DNA from: an uncultured Phocaeicola sp. | GTDB taxonomy: Bacteria > Bacteroidota > Bacteroidia > Bacteroidales > Bacteroidaceae | Length of the DNA stretch: 64,000 bases | Assembly: GCA_944320135.1 (NCBI GenBank) | Contig: CALUGI010000012.1 | Coordinates: 19,213-83,212, forward strand | Direction of reading: 5' to 3' | In this document: positions 1 through 7,534 of the stretch, piece after piece | How positions within the stretch are numbered: position 1 is the stretch's first letter | How the letters are laid out: the number at the start of each line of letters is the position of its first letter | Program-made: the position numbers and the translations under genes | Notes under the pieces: generated by a model | Seen by the model: the letters and a program-made list of their open reading frames with translations, nothing else | What the model was told of the DNA's origin: nothing | Databases searched by the model: none

Positions 1-1
1 C

Positions 2-997
2 ATCGAACCGAACGTGGGCGTAATCACCGTACCCGACGAACGCCTGAACAAGCTGGCGGAACTGGTGCATCCGGGCCGCATCGTCCCCACTACAGTAGAA
101 ATCGTAGACATCGCCGGATTAGTGAAGGGAGCGAGCAAGGGTGAAGGATTGGGCAACAAATTTCTGGCGAACATCCGCGAAACGGATGCCATCATCCATG
201 TGCTCCGTTGCTTCGATGACGAGAATGTGACGCATGTAGACGGCTCCATCAATCCGGTGCGCGACAAGGAAATCATCGACACGGAACTCCAGCTGAAAGA
301 CCTCGAAACAATCGAAAGCCGCATCCAGAAAGTGCAGAAACAGGCACAGACGGGAGGCGACAAGGCGGCAAAACAAACATACGAAGTGCTTGTGCGCTAC
401 AAGGAAGCGCTGGAACAGGGCAAGTCGGCACGCACGGTGCAGTTCGAATCGAAGGACGAACAGAGGATAGCCCACGACCTCTTCCTGCTGACTTCAAAAC
501 CGGTGATGTACGTATGCAACGTAGACGAAGGAAGCGCCGTTACGGGCAACAAATACGTGGAGCAAGTGCGCGAGGCCGTAAAGGACGAAGGCGCGCAGAT
601 TCTGGTGGTAGCCGCCAAAACGGAAGCCGACATCGCCGAGTTGGAGACCTACGAAGACCGCCAGATGTTCCTTCAGGAAGTGGGATTGGAAGAATCGGGC
701 GTGAACCGCCTCATCAAGTCGGCCTACAAGCTGCTGAACTTAGAAACATTCTTCACCGCAGGCGAAATGGAAGTCAAGGCATGGACTTACCACAAGGGAT
801 GGAAAGCTCCGCAATGCGCAGGCGTCATCCACACCGACTTCGAGAAGGGCTTCATCCGCGCCGAGGTCATCAAGTATGACGACTACATCAAATACGGTTC
901 GGAAGCCGCCGTGCGCGAAGCCGGAAAGCTGAACGTGGAAGGGAAAGACTATATCGTGCAGGACGGCGACATCATGCACTTCCGGTTCAACGTATAA
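2..997 (+). CDS. ychF: Redox-regulated ATPase/GTP-binding protein YchF (5' end outside window)
   Basis: This is the C-terminal part of YchF/OLA1, a universally conserved Obg-family P-loop protein that binds ribosomes and prefers ATP to GTP. The reading frame is already open at base 2 and shows the family signature IEPNVGVITVPD, so the gene starts left of the window and the G1 loop is missing here. Visible pieces are the G3-like DIAGLVKGASKGEGLGNKFL stretch, the helical insertion (roughly residues 80-130 of the fragment), the NVDEGS segment in place of a classic NKxD, and the C-terminal TGS domain ending in IVQDGDIMHFRFNV. The gene is intact to its natural stop. A PanE-like gene follows after 10 bases on the same strand. 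Confidence 0.97.
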   Translation: MEPNVGVITVPDERLNKLAELVHPGRIVPTTVEIVDIAGLVKGASKGEGLGNKFLANIRETDAIIHVLRCFDDENVTHVDGSINPVRDKEIIDTELQLKDLETIESRIQKVQKQAQTGGDKAAKQTYEVLVRYKEALEQGKSARTVQFESKDEQRIAHDLFLLTSKPVMYVCNVDEGSAVTGNKYVEQVREAVKDEGAQILVVAAKTEADIAELETYEDRQMFLQEVGLEESGVNRLIKSAYKLLNLETFFTAGEMEVKAWTYHKGWKAPQCAGVIHTDFEKGFIRAEVIKYDDYIKYGSEAAVREAGKLNVEGKDYIVQDGDIMHFRFNV

Positions 998-1007
998 ACT
1001 TTGAGAA

Positions 1008-1919
1008 ATGAAATACTTGATAGTTGGAACAGGGGGCGTGGGAGGTTCCATAGCGGGATTCCTCGCCTTGGCAGGCAAAGACGTGACCTGCATCGCGCGC
1101 GGAAAGCATCTTGAAGCCATCCGCAAGCACGGACTCCATCTGAAATCGGACTTGAAGGGAGAGCATTTTCTTCCGGTAAAAGCCTGCACATCCGAAGCGT
1201 TCGACGGGAAGGCGGACGTAATCTTCGTATGCGTGAAGGGATATTCCATCAGCTCCATCAAGGACGTGCTGGAACGTGCCTCCACGCCCGACACATTAGT
1301 TATTCCGATTCTGAACGTATATGGCACCGGCCCGCGCATCGGACGGCTCGTGCCTTCTGTCTGCGTGCTCGACGGCTGCATCTATATTGTGGGCTTCGTT
1401 TCGGGAGAGGGAGAAATCACCCAAATGGGCACCATCTTCCGCATGGTGTTCGGAGCACGCCCCGAACAGGGTATCGCCCGCGAACGGTTGGACAAGGTAG
1501 CCGACGAACTGCGCGGATGCGGCATCAAAGTCAACGTGTCGGACGACATCAACCGCGACACGTTCATCAAATGGGCTTTCATCTCGGCGATGGCCTGTAC
1601 GGGAGCCTACCACGATGTGCCGATGGGCGAAGTGCAGCACGAAGGAGAGGTGCGCGACACGTTTGTCGGACTTTCCCGCGAAAGCGCGGAAATCGGGCGG
1701 AGGTTAGGCGTAGAGTTTCCGGAAGACCCCATCGCATACAACCTGAAAGTAATCGACAAGCTCGACCCGCACAGTACGGCCTCCATGCAAAAAGACATAG
1801 CGCGCGGACATGAATCTGAAATACAAGGCTTATTGTTCGACATGATTGACTTAGGAGAACGCTTGGGGGTTGAACTGCCAACCTACCGCAGAGTGGCCCA
1901 AAAATTCCGGAAAGCATGA
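1008..1919 (+). CDS. panE: Ketopantoate reductase family (PanE/ApbA-like) protein
   Basis: A 303-residue NAD(P)-dependent reductase of the PanE/ApbA family. In pantothenate synthesis this family reduces 2-dehydropantoate to pantoate. The N-terminal Rossmann fold is clear ([20 protein letters not shown], residues about 5-24), and the C-terminal helical domain carries the family-typical [13 protein letters not shown] segment near residue 190. Length is normal for the family (about 300). It starts 10 bases after ychF and its stop overlaps the start of the next gene by four bases (ATGA), so the two are probably co-translated. Bacteroidales often carry several PanE paralogues, so the physiological substrate is not certain; pantothenate synthesis is the default assignment. 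Confidence 0.85.
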   Translation: MKYLIVGTGGVGGSIAGFLALAGKDVTCIARGKHLEAIRKHGLHLKSDLKGEHFLPVKACTSEAFDGKADVIFVCVKGYSISSIKDVLERASTPDTLVIPILNVYGTGPRIGRLVPSVCVLDGCIYIVGFVSGEGEITQMGTIFRMVFGARPEQGIARERLDKVADELRGCGIKVNVSDDINRDTFIKWAFISAMACTGAYHDVPMGEVQHEGEVRDTFVGLSRESAEIGRRLGVEFPEDPIAYNLKVIDKLDPHSTASMQKDIARGHESEIQGLLFDMIDLGERLGVELPTYRRVAQKFRKA

Positions 1920-2569
1920 AGCATATTGTAGACATTGACGCATGGGAACGGAAGGACAACTATAATTTCTTCCGTGGATTCGCCAATTCATGGATTGCCG
2001 TCACGAGCGAAGCGGACTGCACCGAGGCATACGCTTCCGCAAAGACCGGCGGGAAGTCTTTCTTCCTTTATTATCTGTACGCCATTCTGCGCGCGGTGAA
2101 CGAAATCAAGGAATTGCGCTACCGCTGGGACAAGAACGGACAGGTGGTCTATCATGATACTGTAGACGTCATCTCCCCTATCGCCGTACCGGGAAAGACT
2201 TTCTATACGGTGCGCATCCCCTATCATGCCGATTTCGACACGTTCTATAAGGAAGCGCGACAGATTATCACCTCCATTCCAGAGGACGGAGACCCATACG
2301 GCACGGACAAGCAGATTGCCGCACAAGGAGATTTCGACGTATTTCTGTTGAGCGCGACTCCGAAGCTCTATTTCACCTCCATCACCTACACGCAACAAGC
2401 CGTAGGGCATCCGTTAGACTATCCGCTGATGAACGCGGGAAAAGCCATCACACGCGCCGGACGTCTCTACATGCCCATCGCACTGACGGTAAGCCATGCG
2501 TTCGTGGACGGAGCGCACATCTCGCTTTTCTTCGAGAAGGTGGAGCAGATTCTGAAGGAGATTGCGTGA
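1916..2569 (+). CDS. Chloramphenicol acetyltransferase-like (CatA-type) acyltransferase
   Basis: A 217-residue protein with the overall plan of type A chloramphenicol acetyltransferases: an N-terminal WxRKxxYxFF-like segment ([10 protein letters not shown]), a central beta-rich region, and near the C-terminus the catalytic HxxxDG motif as HAFVDG in [19 protein letters not shown] (around residue 197). The catalytic histidine and the structural Asp-Gly are both present, so the enzyme should be an active trimeric acetyl-CoA-dependent O-acyltransferase. Chromosomal homologues in Bacteroidales are common and usually not linked to resistance; the real acceptor is unknown. Its start overlaps the PanE-like stop, which suggests a two-gene unit rather than a mobile resistance gene. 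Confidence 0.85.
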   Translation: MKHIVDIDAWERKDNYNFFRGFANSWIAVTSEADCTEAYASAKTGGKSFFLYYLYAILRAVNEIKELRYRWDKNGQVVYHDTVDVISPIAVPGKTFYTVRIPYHADFDTFYKEARQIITSIPEDGDPYGTDKQIAAQGDFDVFLLSATPKLYFTSITYTQQAVGHPLDYPLMNAGKAITRAGRLYMPIALTVSHAFVDGAHISLFFEKVEQILKEIA

Positions 2570-2610
2570 ATTCTCATGAAGGCATATCAAAAATAGGAAC
2601 TCTCATTTTG

Positions 2611-2636
2611 TCATTCCGAGCGGAGCGAAGAATCTC
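2611..2636. repeat. Dispersed intergenic repeat, 'cattccgagcggagcgaag' type
   Basis: A short stretch containing CATTCCGAGCGGAGCGAAG and AATCTC lies 40-70 bases after the acyltransferase stop. Sequences of this kind recur many times between genes in Bacteroidetes genomes, from my knowledge of the group. Only one copy is visible here, so its repeat status rests on recognition and not on a second copy in the window. Confidence 0.45.
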
Positions 2637-2753
2637 AAACATAAATTTATGCACACGAGACGCTTCACCCCGCTCCCTTAGACATTACTCTTTTTAATAG
2701 CCTAATCTTTAATTTTCAAAACCTTTCGCTAATAAAAAATCCCTGGAATACAA

Positions 2754-2978
2754 TTATTCTCTATATCTATAACTTACACCAACTCTTTCCGTTCCATCTT
2801 TATCATAGGTATATACATCATCTATAATGATTAATCCATCACAATACATATCGTATATTTCAGGAAAATTTTCTCTAACCAACCGTATCTGTTCCCCATA
2901 ATCCCGAATATACGTCCTATTAAGGACACACGAAGATAAAATGGCAACAAAAGATAATAGACAAACAAACTTTTTCAT
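2754..2978 (-). CDS. Small lipoprotein of unknown function
   Basis: A 74-residue protein with a lipoprotein signal peptide: positive start (MKK), hydrophobic core, and lipobox-like ILSSC with the cysteine at about residue 17. The mature part is about 57 residues, acidic and rich in tyrosine (YRYRE at the end, VYTYDKDG in the middle). I do not recognise a family. It stands alone in an AT-rich stretch between two opposing groups, flanked by a dispersed repeat on one side and a long hairpin element on the other, which suggests an accessory gene. Codon use and A+T content differ from the GC-rich neighbours. The signal peptide makes it a believable gene despite its size. Confidence 0.6.
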   Translation of the reverse strand: MKKFVCLLSFVAILSSCVLNRTYIRDYGEQIRLVRENFPEIYDMYCDGLIIIDDVYTYDKDGTERVGVSYRYRE

Positions 2979-3057
2979 TGCATTATTTTTTTATCCTCCA
3001 GCTACCACAAGGATGATACATATACACGAAGCGTGGAACTGCAATGTTTACCACGTC

Positions 3058-3184
3058 GTAGTTTGGAGGTCGTAGGAAAAAACCCTTAGATACAGATGTA
3101 GTAATGGCAGCCCACGCTATAGCGTGAGAACCATCATGCCCTCCTTGTATCTAAGTTTGCAAATTTCCTACGTTTCCAAACTAC
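3058..3184. repeat. 127-bp stepped inverted repeat (MITE/REP-like element or structured RNA)
   Basis: Three successive arms pair in order: 3058-3067 GTAGTTTGGA with 3175-3184; 3071-3079 CGTAGGAAA with 3164-3172; 3085-3094 CTTAGATACA with 3146-3155. At the apex sits a perfect 14-bp palindrome CACGCTATAGCGTG (3113-3126). All pairs are exact within each arm and the offsets between arms are small, so the whole can fold as one long bulged hairpin. It occupies the gap between the small lipoprotein and rdgB (2979-3321), which otherwise shows only AT-rich sequence. No open reading frame lies inside. It may be a non-autonomous mobile element, a REP-type unit, or a structured transcript. Confidence 0.7.
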
Positions 3185-3321
3185 AAGATAAGCATAACGC
3201 TTCTTCTTTATATTTAATTCAATTGATATGAAAACGCCTTTCCATATCAATCACAAATTTAGTATATTGTAATAATATATCAAAGATTTATAAGAGAAAA
3301 CCCTTTATCTCAAATTCAAAT

Positions 3322-3900
3322 TCACTTCAGATACTCGCACAGCTTCTGCACCGCACGGGCGCGATGACTGATTTTGTTCTTCTCCGCGTTGCCCATCTCG
3401 GCAAAGGTCTCGTTGTAACCGTCGGGCACAAACACCGGGTCGTAGCCGAAGCCGGAGCCGCCTCGCTTTTCTTCGATAATACGTCCTTTCACGATGCCTT
3501 CGAACAGGTGCTCCACTCCGCCTTCAATCAGACAGATGGCGGTGCGGAACTGCGCCCGGCGGTCGGACTTTCCTTGCAGTTCGGCAAGAAGTTTCCTCAT
3601 GTTCGCTTCCGAATCATGGCCTTCTCCGCCAGCATAACGGGCGGAATACACTCCCGGCGCACCGTTCAGGGCTTCCACCTCCAAACCCGTATCATCGGCA
3701 AAGCAGTCCAAACCGTAGTTCTTATAGATATACTCCGCCTTCTGGCGAGCATTCCCTTCCAGCGTGTCCGCCGTTTCGGGGATGTCCGCATGGCAATCGA
3801 TGTCGTTCAGGCTGAACACCTCTACCCTATCGCCCAATATCTGGCGCACCTCGTCGAGCTTGTGCGCGTTGTTCGTTGCAAAAACCAGTTTTCTTTTCAT
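3322..3900 (-). CDS. rdgB: dITP/XTP pyrophosphatase (non-canonical purine NTPase, Ham1/RdgB)
   Basis: A 192-residue house-cleaning nucleotidase that hydrolyses ITP, dITP and XTP to monophosphates, keeping deaminated purines out of DNA and RNA. Seen in the sequence: the N-terminal [16 protein letters not shown] motif that binds the triphosphate, the central [20 protein letters not shown] block with the catalytic aspartates, and the C-terminal [12 protein letters not shown] and ISHRARA blocks. Length and motif order are typical. A Bacteroides-like -7 element (TACCTTTA on the minus strand, 3925-3932) lies about 25 bases upstream of the start. It is divergent from the 4100 gene. Confidence 0.97.
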   Translation of the reverse strand: MKRKLVFATNNAHKLDEVRQILGDRVEVFSLNDIDCHADIPETADTLEGNARQKAEYIYKNYGLDCFADDTGLEVEALNGAPGVYSARYAGGEGHDSEANMRKLLAELQGKSDRRAQFRTAICLIEGGVEHLFEGIVKGRIIEEKRGGSGFGYDPVFVPDGYNETFAEMGNAEKNKISHRARAVQKLCEYLK

Positions 3901-4060
3901 ATCAACTCTCTTTCTTTGACGGGATAAAGGTACGGATTATTCCTGAAAGACACCGAGGTTTGTCTGCAAAAGTCGGCCACATTTACAGAAACGTCGGCGC
4001 GTTCCGGGAGAAATCCGCACATAAATCCGGCAAAAACGCCCGACTTTCGCAAAAAAAACG

Positions 4061-4068
4061 TATCTTTA
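4061..4068 (+). promoter_or_regulatory. Putative -7 element (TATCTTTA) for the 4100-4933 pair
   Basis: TATCTTTA resembles the Bacteroides sigma-ABfr -7 consensus TAnnTTTG and lies 32 bases before the start of the 90-residue protein. The last base differs from the consensus. No clear -33 element was found. Confidence 0.5.
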
Positions 4069-4099
4069 CTCCGTATTAACCCTTTTATCTTTTAAAATT

Positions 4100-4372
4100 A
4101 TGGCAAGCAGAAGACAATTGAAGAAAGCGGTCAACCGTATTGCGGACATAACGACAATGGCATGTCTGCTGGGAGCATCGGAATGCAAGGCGGAAAAGCG
4201 TGAAGAATACGGCGACGTTTTCCTGAAAATCGGCCAACTTAGAACGGACATCATCAGCCGAATCAGCCATACGGAACCGGGAAGCGTAAAACCGTTCTAC
4301 AGCAAGTTGAAAGCGGACTTCGACAAAGGAATCGAAGAAATATTCGCAAAAATAGACGAACTGGGAAAATAA
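4100..4372 (+). CDS. Conserved hypothetical protein, 90 residues, helical
   Basis: A small soluble protein with no signal peptide or membrane segment. It is strongly charged and looks all-helical, with a basic N-terminus (MASRRQLKKAVNRI) and an acidic/lysine-rich C-terminal helix (DFDKGIEEIFAKIDELGK). I recognise it only as a small conserved Bacteroidales protein without an assigned function. It has a plausible promoter and lies 6 bases upstream of the acyltransferase gene, so the two are probably co-transcribed. The two cysteines (residues about 21 and 28) do not form a recognisable metal site. Confidence 0.75.
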   Translation: MASRRQLKKAVNRIADITTMACLLGASECKAEKREEYGDVFLKIGQLRTDIISRISHTEPGSVKPFYSKLKADFDKGIEEIFAKIDELGK

Positions 4373-4378
4373 TGCCGT

Positions 4379-4933
4379 ATGAAACGCGCAGTCTGCAGTT
4401 TCATATACCACAAGCTGCTGGGGTGGAAGGCGAAGGTCGGCGTGCCCGACTTCAAGAAGTGCATTTTTTGCGCCGCGCCTCACACCACCAATTGGGACTT
4501 GTTTATCGGGAAGCTCTTCATCAACGCCGTAGGGCGGAAGTCGGGCTTTCTGATGAAGAAGGAGTGGTTCTTTTTCCCGCTCGGAGCCATATTCCGCAGC
4601 ATGGGGGGGATACCTGTCGAAAGAGACAAACGCTCATCAATGGTCGACCAGCTCATCGAACAAGTGAAACGGAGCGACACGTTCCATTTGGCCATTACTC
4701 CCGAAGGAACCCGGTCGGCCAACCCCAATTGGAAGAAAGGATTCTACTACATAGCCTTAGGAGCGCAAATCCCCATCATCCTTGTGGGAATCGACTACGA
4801 GAAGAAGTGCATTACAGCCGACAAATATCTCATCCCGACAGGCGACATTGACAAGGATATGCGGGACATCAAACTCTATTTCAAGGACTTTAGAGGGAAA
4901 TATCCCGAAAAATTCGATATAGGAGAAGTGTGA
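4379..4933 (+). CDS. 1-acyl-glycerol-3-phosphate acyltransferase-like (PlsC family)
   Basis: A 184-residue acyltransferase of the PlsC/LPLAT superfamily, which transfers acyl groups to lysophosphatidate or related acceptors at the inner membrane. The catalytic HX4D motif appears as HTTNWD (residues about 35-40), the acceptor-binding EGTRS block near residue 105, and a third block GIPVERDK near residue 77. It is shorter than classic PlsC (about 240) and lacks an N-terminal membrane helix, matching the compact subgroup common in Bacteroidetes. The acceptor cannot be told from sequence. It ends just before a strong bidirectional hairpin and converges on the POT transporter gene. Confidence 0.85.
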   Translation: MKRAVCSFIYHKLLGWKAKVGVPDFKKCIFCAAPHTTNWDLFIGKLFINAVGRKSGFLMKKEWFFFPLGAIFRSMGGIPVERDKRSSMVDQLIEQVKRSDTFHLAITPEGTRSANPNWKKGFYYIALGAQIPIILVGIDYEKKCITADKYLIPTGDIDKDMRDIKLYFKDFRGKYPEKFDIGEV

Positions 4934-4938
4934 CGCAC

Positions 4939-4969
4939 CCGTTTGCGGCATCCTTGATGCCGCAAACGG
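4939..4969. terminator. Bidirectional hairpin between convergent genes
   Basis: A perfect 14-bp stem (CCGTTTGCGGCATC, 4939-4952, with 4956-4969) closes a 3-base loop. It lies between the acyltransferase stop (4933) and the POT transporter stop (4972) and can serve both. There is no long T run on either side, so it may act with accessory factors. Confidence 0.8.
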
Positions 4970-4971
4970 TC

Positions 4972-6516
4972 TCAATGCGTTTCCATCATCTTCTGCAACT
5001 TCCCGGAAAGCAGAAAAAGGACAATAGCCGCCGCTCCGCTCATAAACACGAAAAGCATGAAGAAATCAAAAAGGTTTTCAATCCGATAACCCATAAAGGA
5101 GCGCACCGCTCCGCCTTCGGGATAATATCCGCTCAAAAGGCCGGCAAACTTGTTGGCCGCCGAGGTGCTGAGATACCACACTCCCATCAGCAACGAAGAA
5201 AAACGCACGGGAGACAGCTTGTAGACCAGCGACAAACCGATTGGAGCCAGACAAAGCTCGCCCATCGTATGGATGAGATAAAGCCCGGCAAGCCACACCA
5301 TGCTGACTTTCATCCCCGGTTCCACTCCCCTCACTCCGAAGGCAATGTACAGATATCCCAACGAAAGAAGAAACAGCCCGATGGCCTGCTTGCAGGGAGA
5401 ACTCGGCTCGATGCCTTTCTTTCCCAGAAAAGACCACACGGACGCGAACGCCGGAGCCAGCAAAACAATCATAATGGGATTGAACGACTGGAAATAAGAA
5501 GCGGGCATTTCCCAGCTCCCGATGTGCCTGTCGGTCTGTTCATCGGCAAAGAACGTAAGCGAAGCACCCGCCTGTTCGTAGGCCGCCCAAAAGAATATCA
5601 CGAAAAAAGCAATGATATAGATAACGCCTATACGCATCTTCTCGCTCCGAGACAACGAGCGGTCGGCAATAATGACAACAGGCATCACGATGGTTGTGGC
5701 ATAAATCAACGAGCCTATCCAGTCGGCTCCGGCAAAAAGATGGGCGGCATCCGCATCCCAATTGACTGAGAACAAGAGAGTAAGCGCAACCGTCCCGCCA
5801 ACCATAAGCCATACGCGGGCCGAGGAATATGCACGGGCCGTCTTTTTCTCCGACGCATCTTCTTTCTTTTCGGGCACCGTCCCTACCGGATTGCCCTCAG
5901 GGTCGCGGATGTATTTGTCCTTAAGGGCTTGAAACACGGCGGCTCCCGCCAACATGCCGATGCAGGACGCAAGGAACCCCCATTTGAAGTCTTCGGGATG
6001 TCCCGTATTCCCCACTAAACCGCATACGAGCGGGGCGAGCGTAGAGCCTACGTTCACGCCCATGTAGAAGATGGTGAAGGCGGAATCCTTGCGCCCGTCG
6101 TTGTCCGTATAGAGGCGTCCCACCATCGTGGATATGTTCGGCTTGAAGAATCCGTTGCCAAGGACGAGAAGCCCCAGCCCGCAGAACATCAGATATTGGG
6201 CAAGCCCGGCCTCGCGGAAATAGCACGCGCTCAGGAAAAGCAGGAACTGCCCCAACGCCATAGTGAGCGCACCCACCACGATAGAACGCCTGTTCCCCCA
6301 ATAACGGTCGGCAATATAGCCGCCGATGAGGGGAGTGAGATACACCAATCCCGTATAGCTCCCGTACACTTGGGAGGCCGTTTCCTTGTCGAAGAGCAGC
6401 GCCTGCACCATGTAGAGCATGAAAAGCGCACGCATTCCGTAATAGCTGAACCGCTCCCACATCTCCGTGACGAAGAGCAGATAAAGTCCTTTCGGATGTC
6501 CTTTTGTCGTGTCCAT
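4972..6516 (-). CDS. Proton-dependent oligopeptide transporter (POT/PTR family, MFS)
   Basis: A 514-residue inner-membrane transporter that imports di- and tripeptides with protons. The N-terminal ExxERF signature is present as EMWERFSYYGMRALF (residues about 18-32). The PTR2 motif region around FYMGVNVGSTLAPLVCG (near residue 150) is also clear. At least 12 hydrophobic segments can be counted, and the cytoplasmic loop around residues 205-225 is charged (EKKEDASEKK). Length fits the family. It lies 29 bases downstream of a TPR protein gene on the same strand, so the two are likely co-transcribed. It would suit a gut organism feeding on host or dietary peptides. Confidence 0.95.
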   Translation of the reverse strand: MDTTKGHPKGLYLLFVTEMWERFSYYGMRALFMLYMVQALLFDKETASQVYGSYTGLVYLTPLIGGYIADRYWGNRRSIVVGALTMALGQFLLFLSACYFREAGLAQYLMFCGLGLLVLGNGFFKPNISTMVGRLYTDNDGRKDSAFTIFYMGVNVGSTLAPLVCGLVGNTGHPEDFKWGFLASCIGMLAGAAVFQALKDKYIRDPEGNPVGTVPEKKEDASEKKTARAYSSARVWLMVGGTVALTLLFSVNWDADAAHLFAGADWIGSLIYATTIVMPVVIIADRSLSRSEKMRIGVIYIIAFFVIFFWAAYEQAGASLTFFADEQTDRHIGSWEMPASYFQSFNPIMIVLLAPAFASVWSFLGKKGIEPSSPCKQAIGLFLLSLGYLYIAFGVRGVEPGMKVSMVWLAGLYLIHTMGELCLAPIGLSLVYKLSPVRFSSLLMGVWYLSTSAANKFAGLLSGYYPEGGAVRSFMGYRIENLFDFFMLFVFMSGAAAIVLFLLSGKLQKMMETH

Positions 6517-6545
6517 TCTTTTTCCAATCAGTTAATAGCCTGTCT

Positions 6546-7157
6546 TTACCGGAGTTCGGCCCGGTCCATCATCCGGAAAGCGGCAGACACCCGGTCTACG
6601 AATTCAGAAGAAGGAGCCTCCGCCATCAGCCGAAGCACGAGGTCGCTCACGTCGGCCTCGCTATCGAGTTCCAACACCTTCTGCACATCATCGAGCGATT
6701 TTTCATAATCGGCGGTCTCAATAAAGAGCGAAGCGCGCGCCTTGTAGTTTTCCGTATCGGAAGGGTTCAGGCGGATGGCTTCGTTCAAATCCGAGCGGGC
6801 CGAATCCCATTGCTTCAAGCCGGTCAGGAGCACCCCGCGCGAATAGTGGGCAAACGAGCGGTACTCCGCATCCTCTTCCGGGAGCAGTTCCAGGCTGGAG
6901 CACAGCGCGCTCAAGGCCAGCTTCACGTCGCCGCAACAATTGCATATCAGCGCCATGTAGCAATGCGCGTATCCGTTGTCCGGATTCTCGGCAATTTCCG
7001 CATTCAAATACTTGTAAGCGGTCGCCGGATCGCCTTCGTTCAACGCCTCCACTCCTTTAATATAGTTCTCGCTTTCGGGACGCGCAAAGCCTTCGGCGCG
7101 AAGCGTCCCGAAGAAAGCGGACAAGCACAAGGCAAGAAAAATCGTTCGTGTTTTCAT
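6546..7157 (-). CDS. Secreted tetratricopeptide-repeat protein
   Basis: A protein of about 203 residues with an N-terminal signal peptide (MKTRTIFLALCLSAFF) and several tetratricopeptide-like helical pairs: YIKGVEALNEGDPATAYKYL, HCYMALICNCCGDVKLAL, HYSRGVLLTGLKQWDSARSDL and YKARASLFIETADYEKSLDDV. TPR arrays hold protein partners; the partner here is unknown. I place the start at 7157 because a -7 element (TAGATTTG on the minus strand, 7189-7196) would put transcription start close to 7182, making an in-frame ATG at 7181 nearly leaderless. It lies directly upstream of the POT transporter gene and probably shares its transcript. Confidence 0.8.
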   Translation of the reverse strand: MKTRTIFLALCLSAFFGTLRAEGFARPESENYIKGVEALNEGDPATAYKYLNAEIAENPDNGYAHCYMALICNCCGDVKLALSALCSSLELLPEEDAEYRSFAHYSRGVLLTGLKQWDSARSDLNEAIRLNPSDTENYKARASLFIETADYEKSLDDVQKVLELDSEADVSDLVLRLMAEAPSSEFVDRVSAAFRMMDRAELR

Positions 7158-7282
7158 GGTGTTCTCACAGATGAATTTCAAATGTCGGCAAATCTATAAA
7201 CAAATTCGACAACTTGCAACGGTTTCGTCACAAAAATGCAGCGTCCGGGCAGGACAATTCCGCAAAAGACAACCACAAATCC

Positions 7283-7374
7283 TACAGTCCGGCAGCAGGA
7301 CTGTATGGTCTGCACAAGTAGTCTGTATAGTCCGGCAGCCAGACCATACAGACTGCGGGCCGGACTATAGACTG
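7283..7374. repeat. Five-unit degenerate tandem array, period about 21-22 bp, with interlocked hairpins
   Basis: The core TAyRGwCyG occurs at 7283, 7304, 7326, 7347 and 7366 (spacings 21, 22, 21, 19). Because the units are partly self-complementary, two strong stems interlock: 7301-7312 pairs exactly with 7340-7351 (12 bp) and 7326-7336 pairs exactly with 7359-7369 (11 bp). A smaller hairpin forms at 7285-7290 with 7298-7303. The array is in the 377-base gap between the TPR gene and the lipoprotein gene at 7535, about 85 bases upstream of that gene's -7 element (TATATTTG, 7460-7467). The rest of the gap shows nothing else recognisable. Confidence 0.7.
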
Positions 7375-7534
7375 TTTCGGAAGATTTTCAAGATATTGCG
7401 GCGGGAAAGAAACGAAAACTTTTCTCCTGCGGATTTTTCACGCCGCTCCGAAAAATCTGTATATTTGCGTCTGTCGGATACGCTTGTCCCGCAACGTGAA
7501 AAATATTGGTCAGAAACTCCTAATACGAACCGCC

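Noticed and set aside
1916-2569. Acquired chloramphenicol resistance gene
   Set aside because: The active-site motif is present, but the gene overlaps a PanE-like gene in a chromosomal unit with no mobile-element marks; a housekeeping acyltransferase is more likely.
3949-4056. A further 22-bp array upstream of the 4100 gene
   Set aside because: Some AAA-ended segments recur near 22 bp, but the best matches shift between 12, 19, 22 and 23 bases, so no consistent period can be supported.
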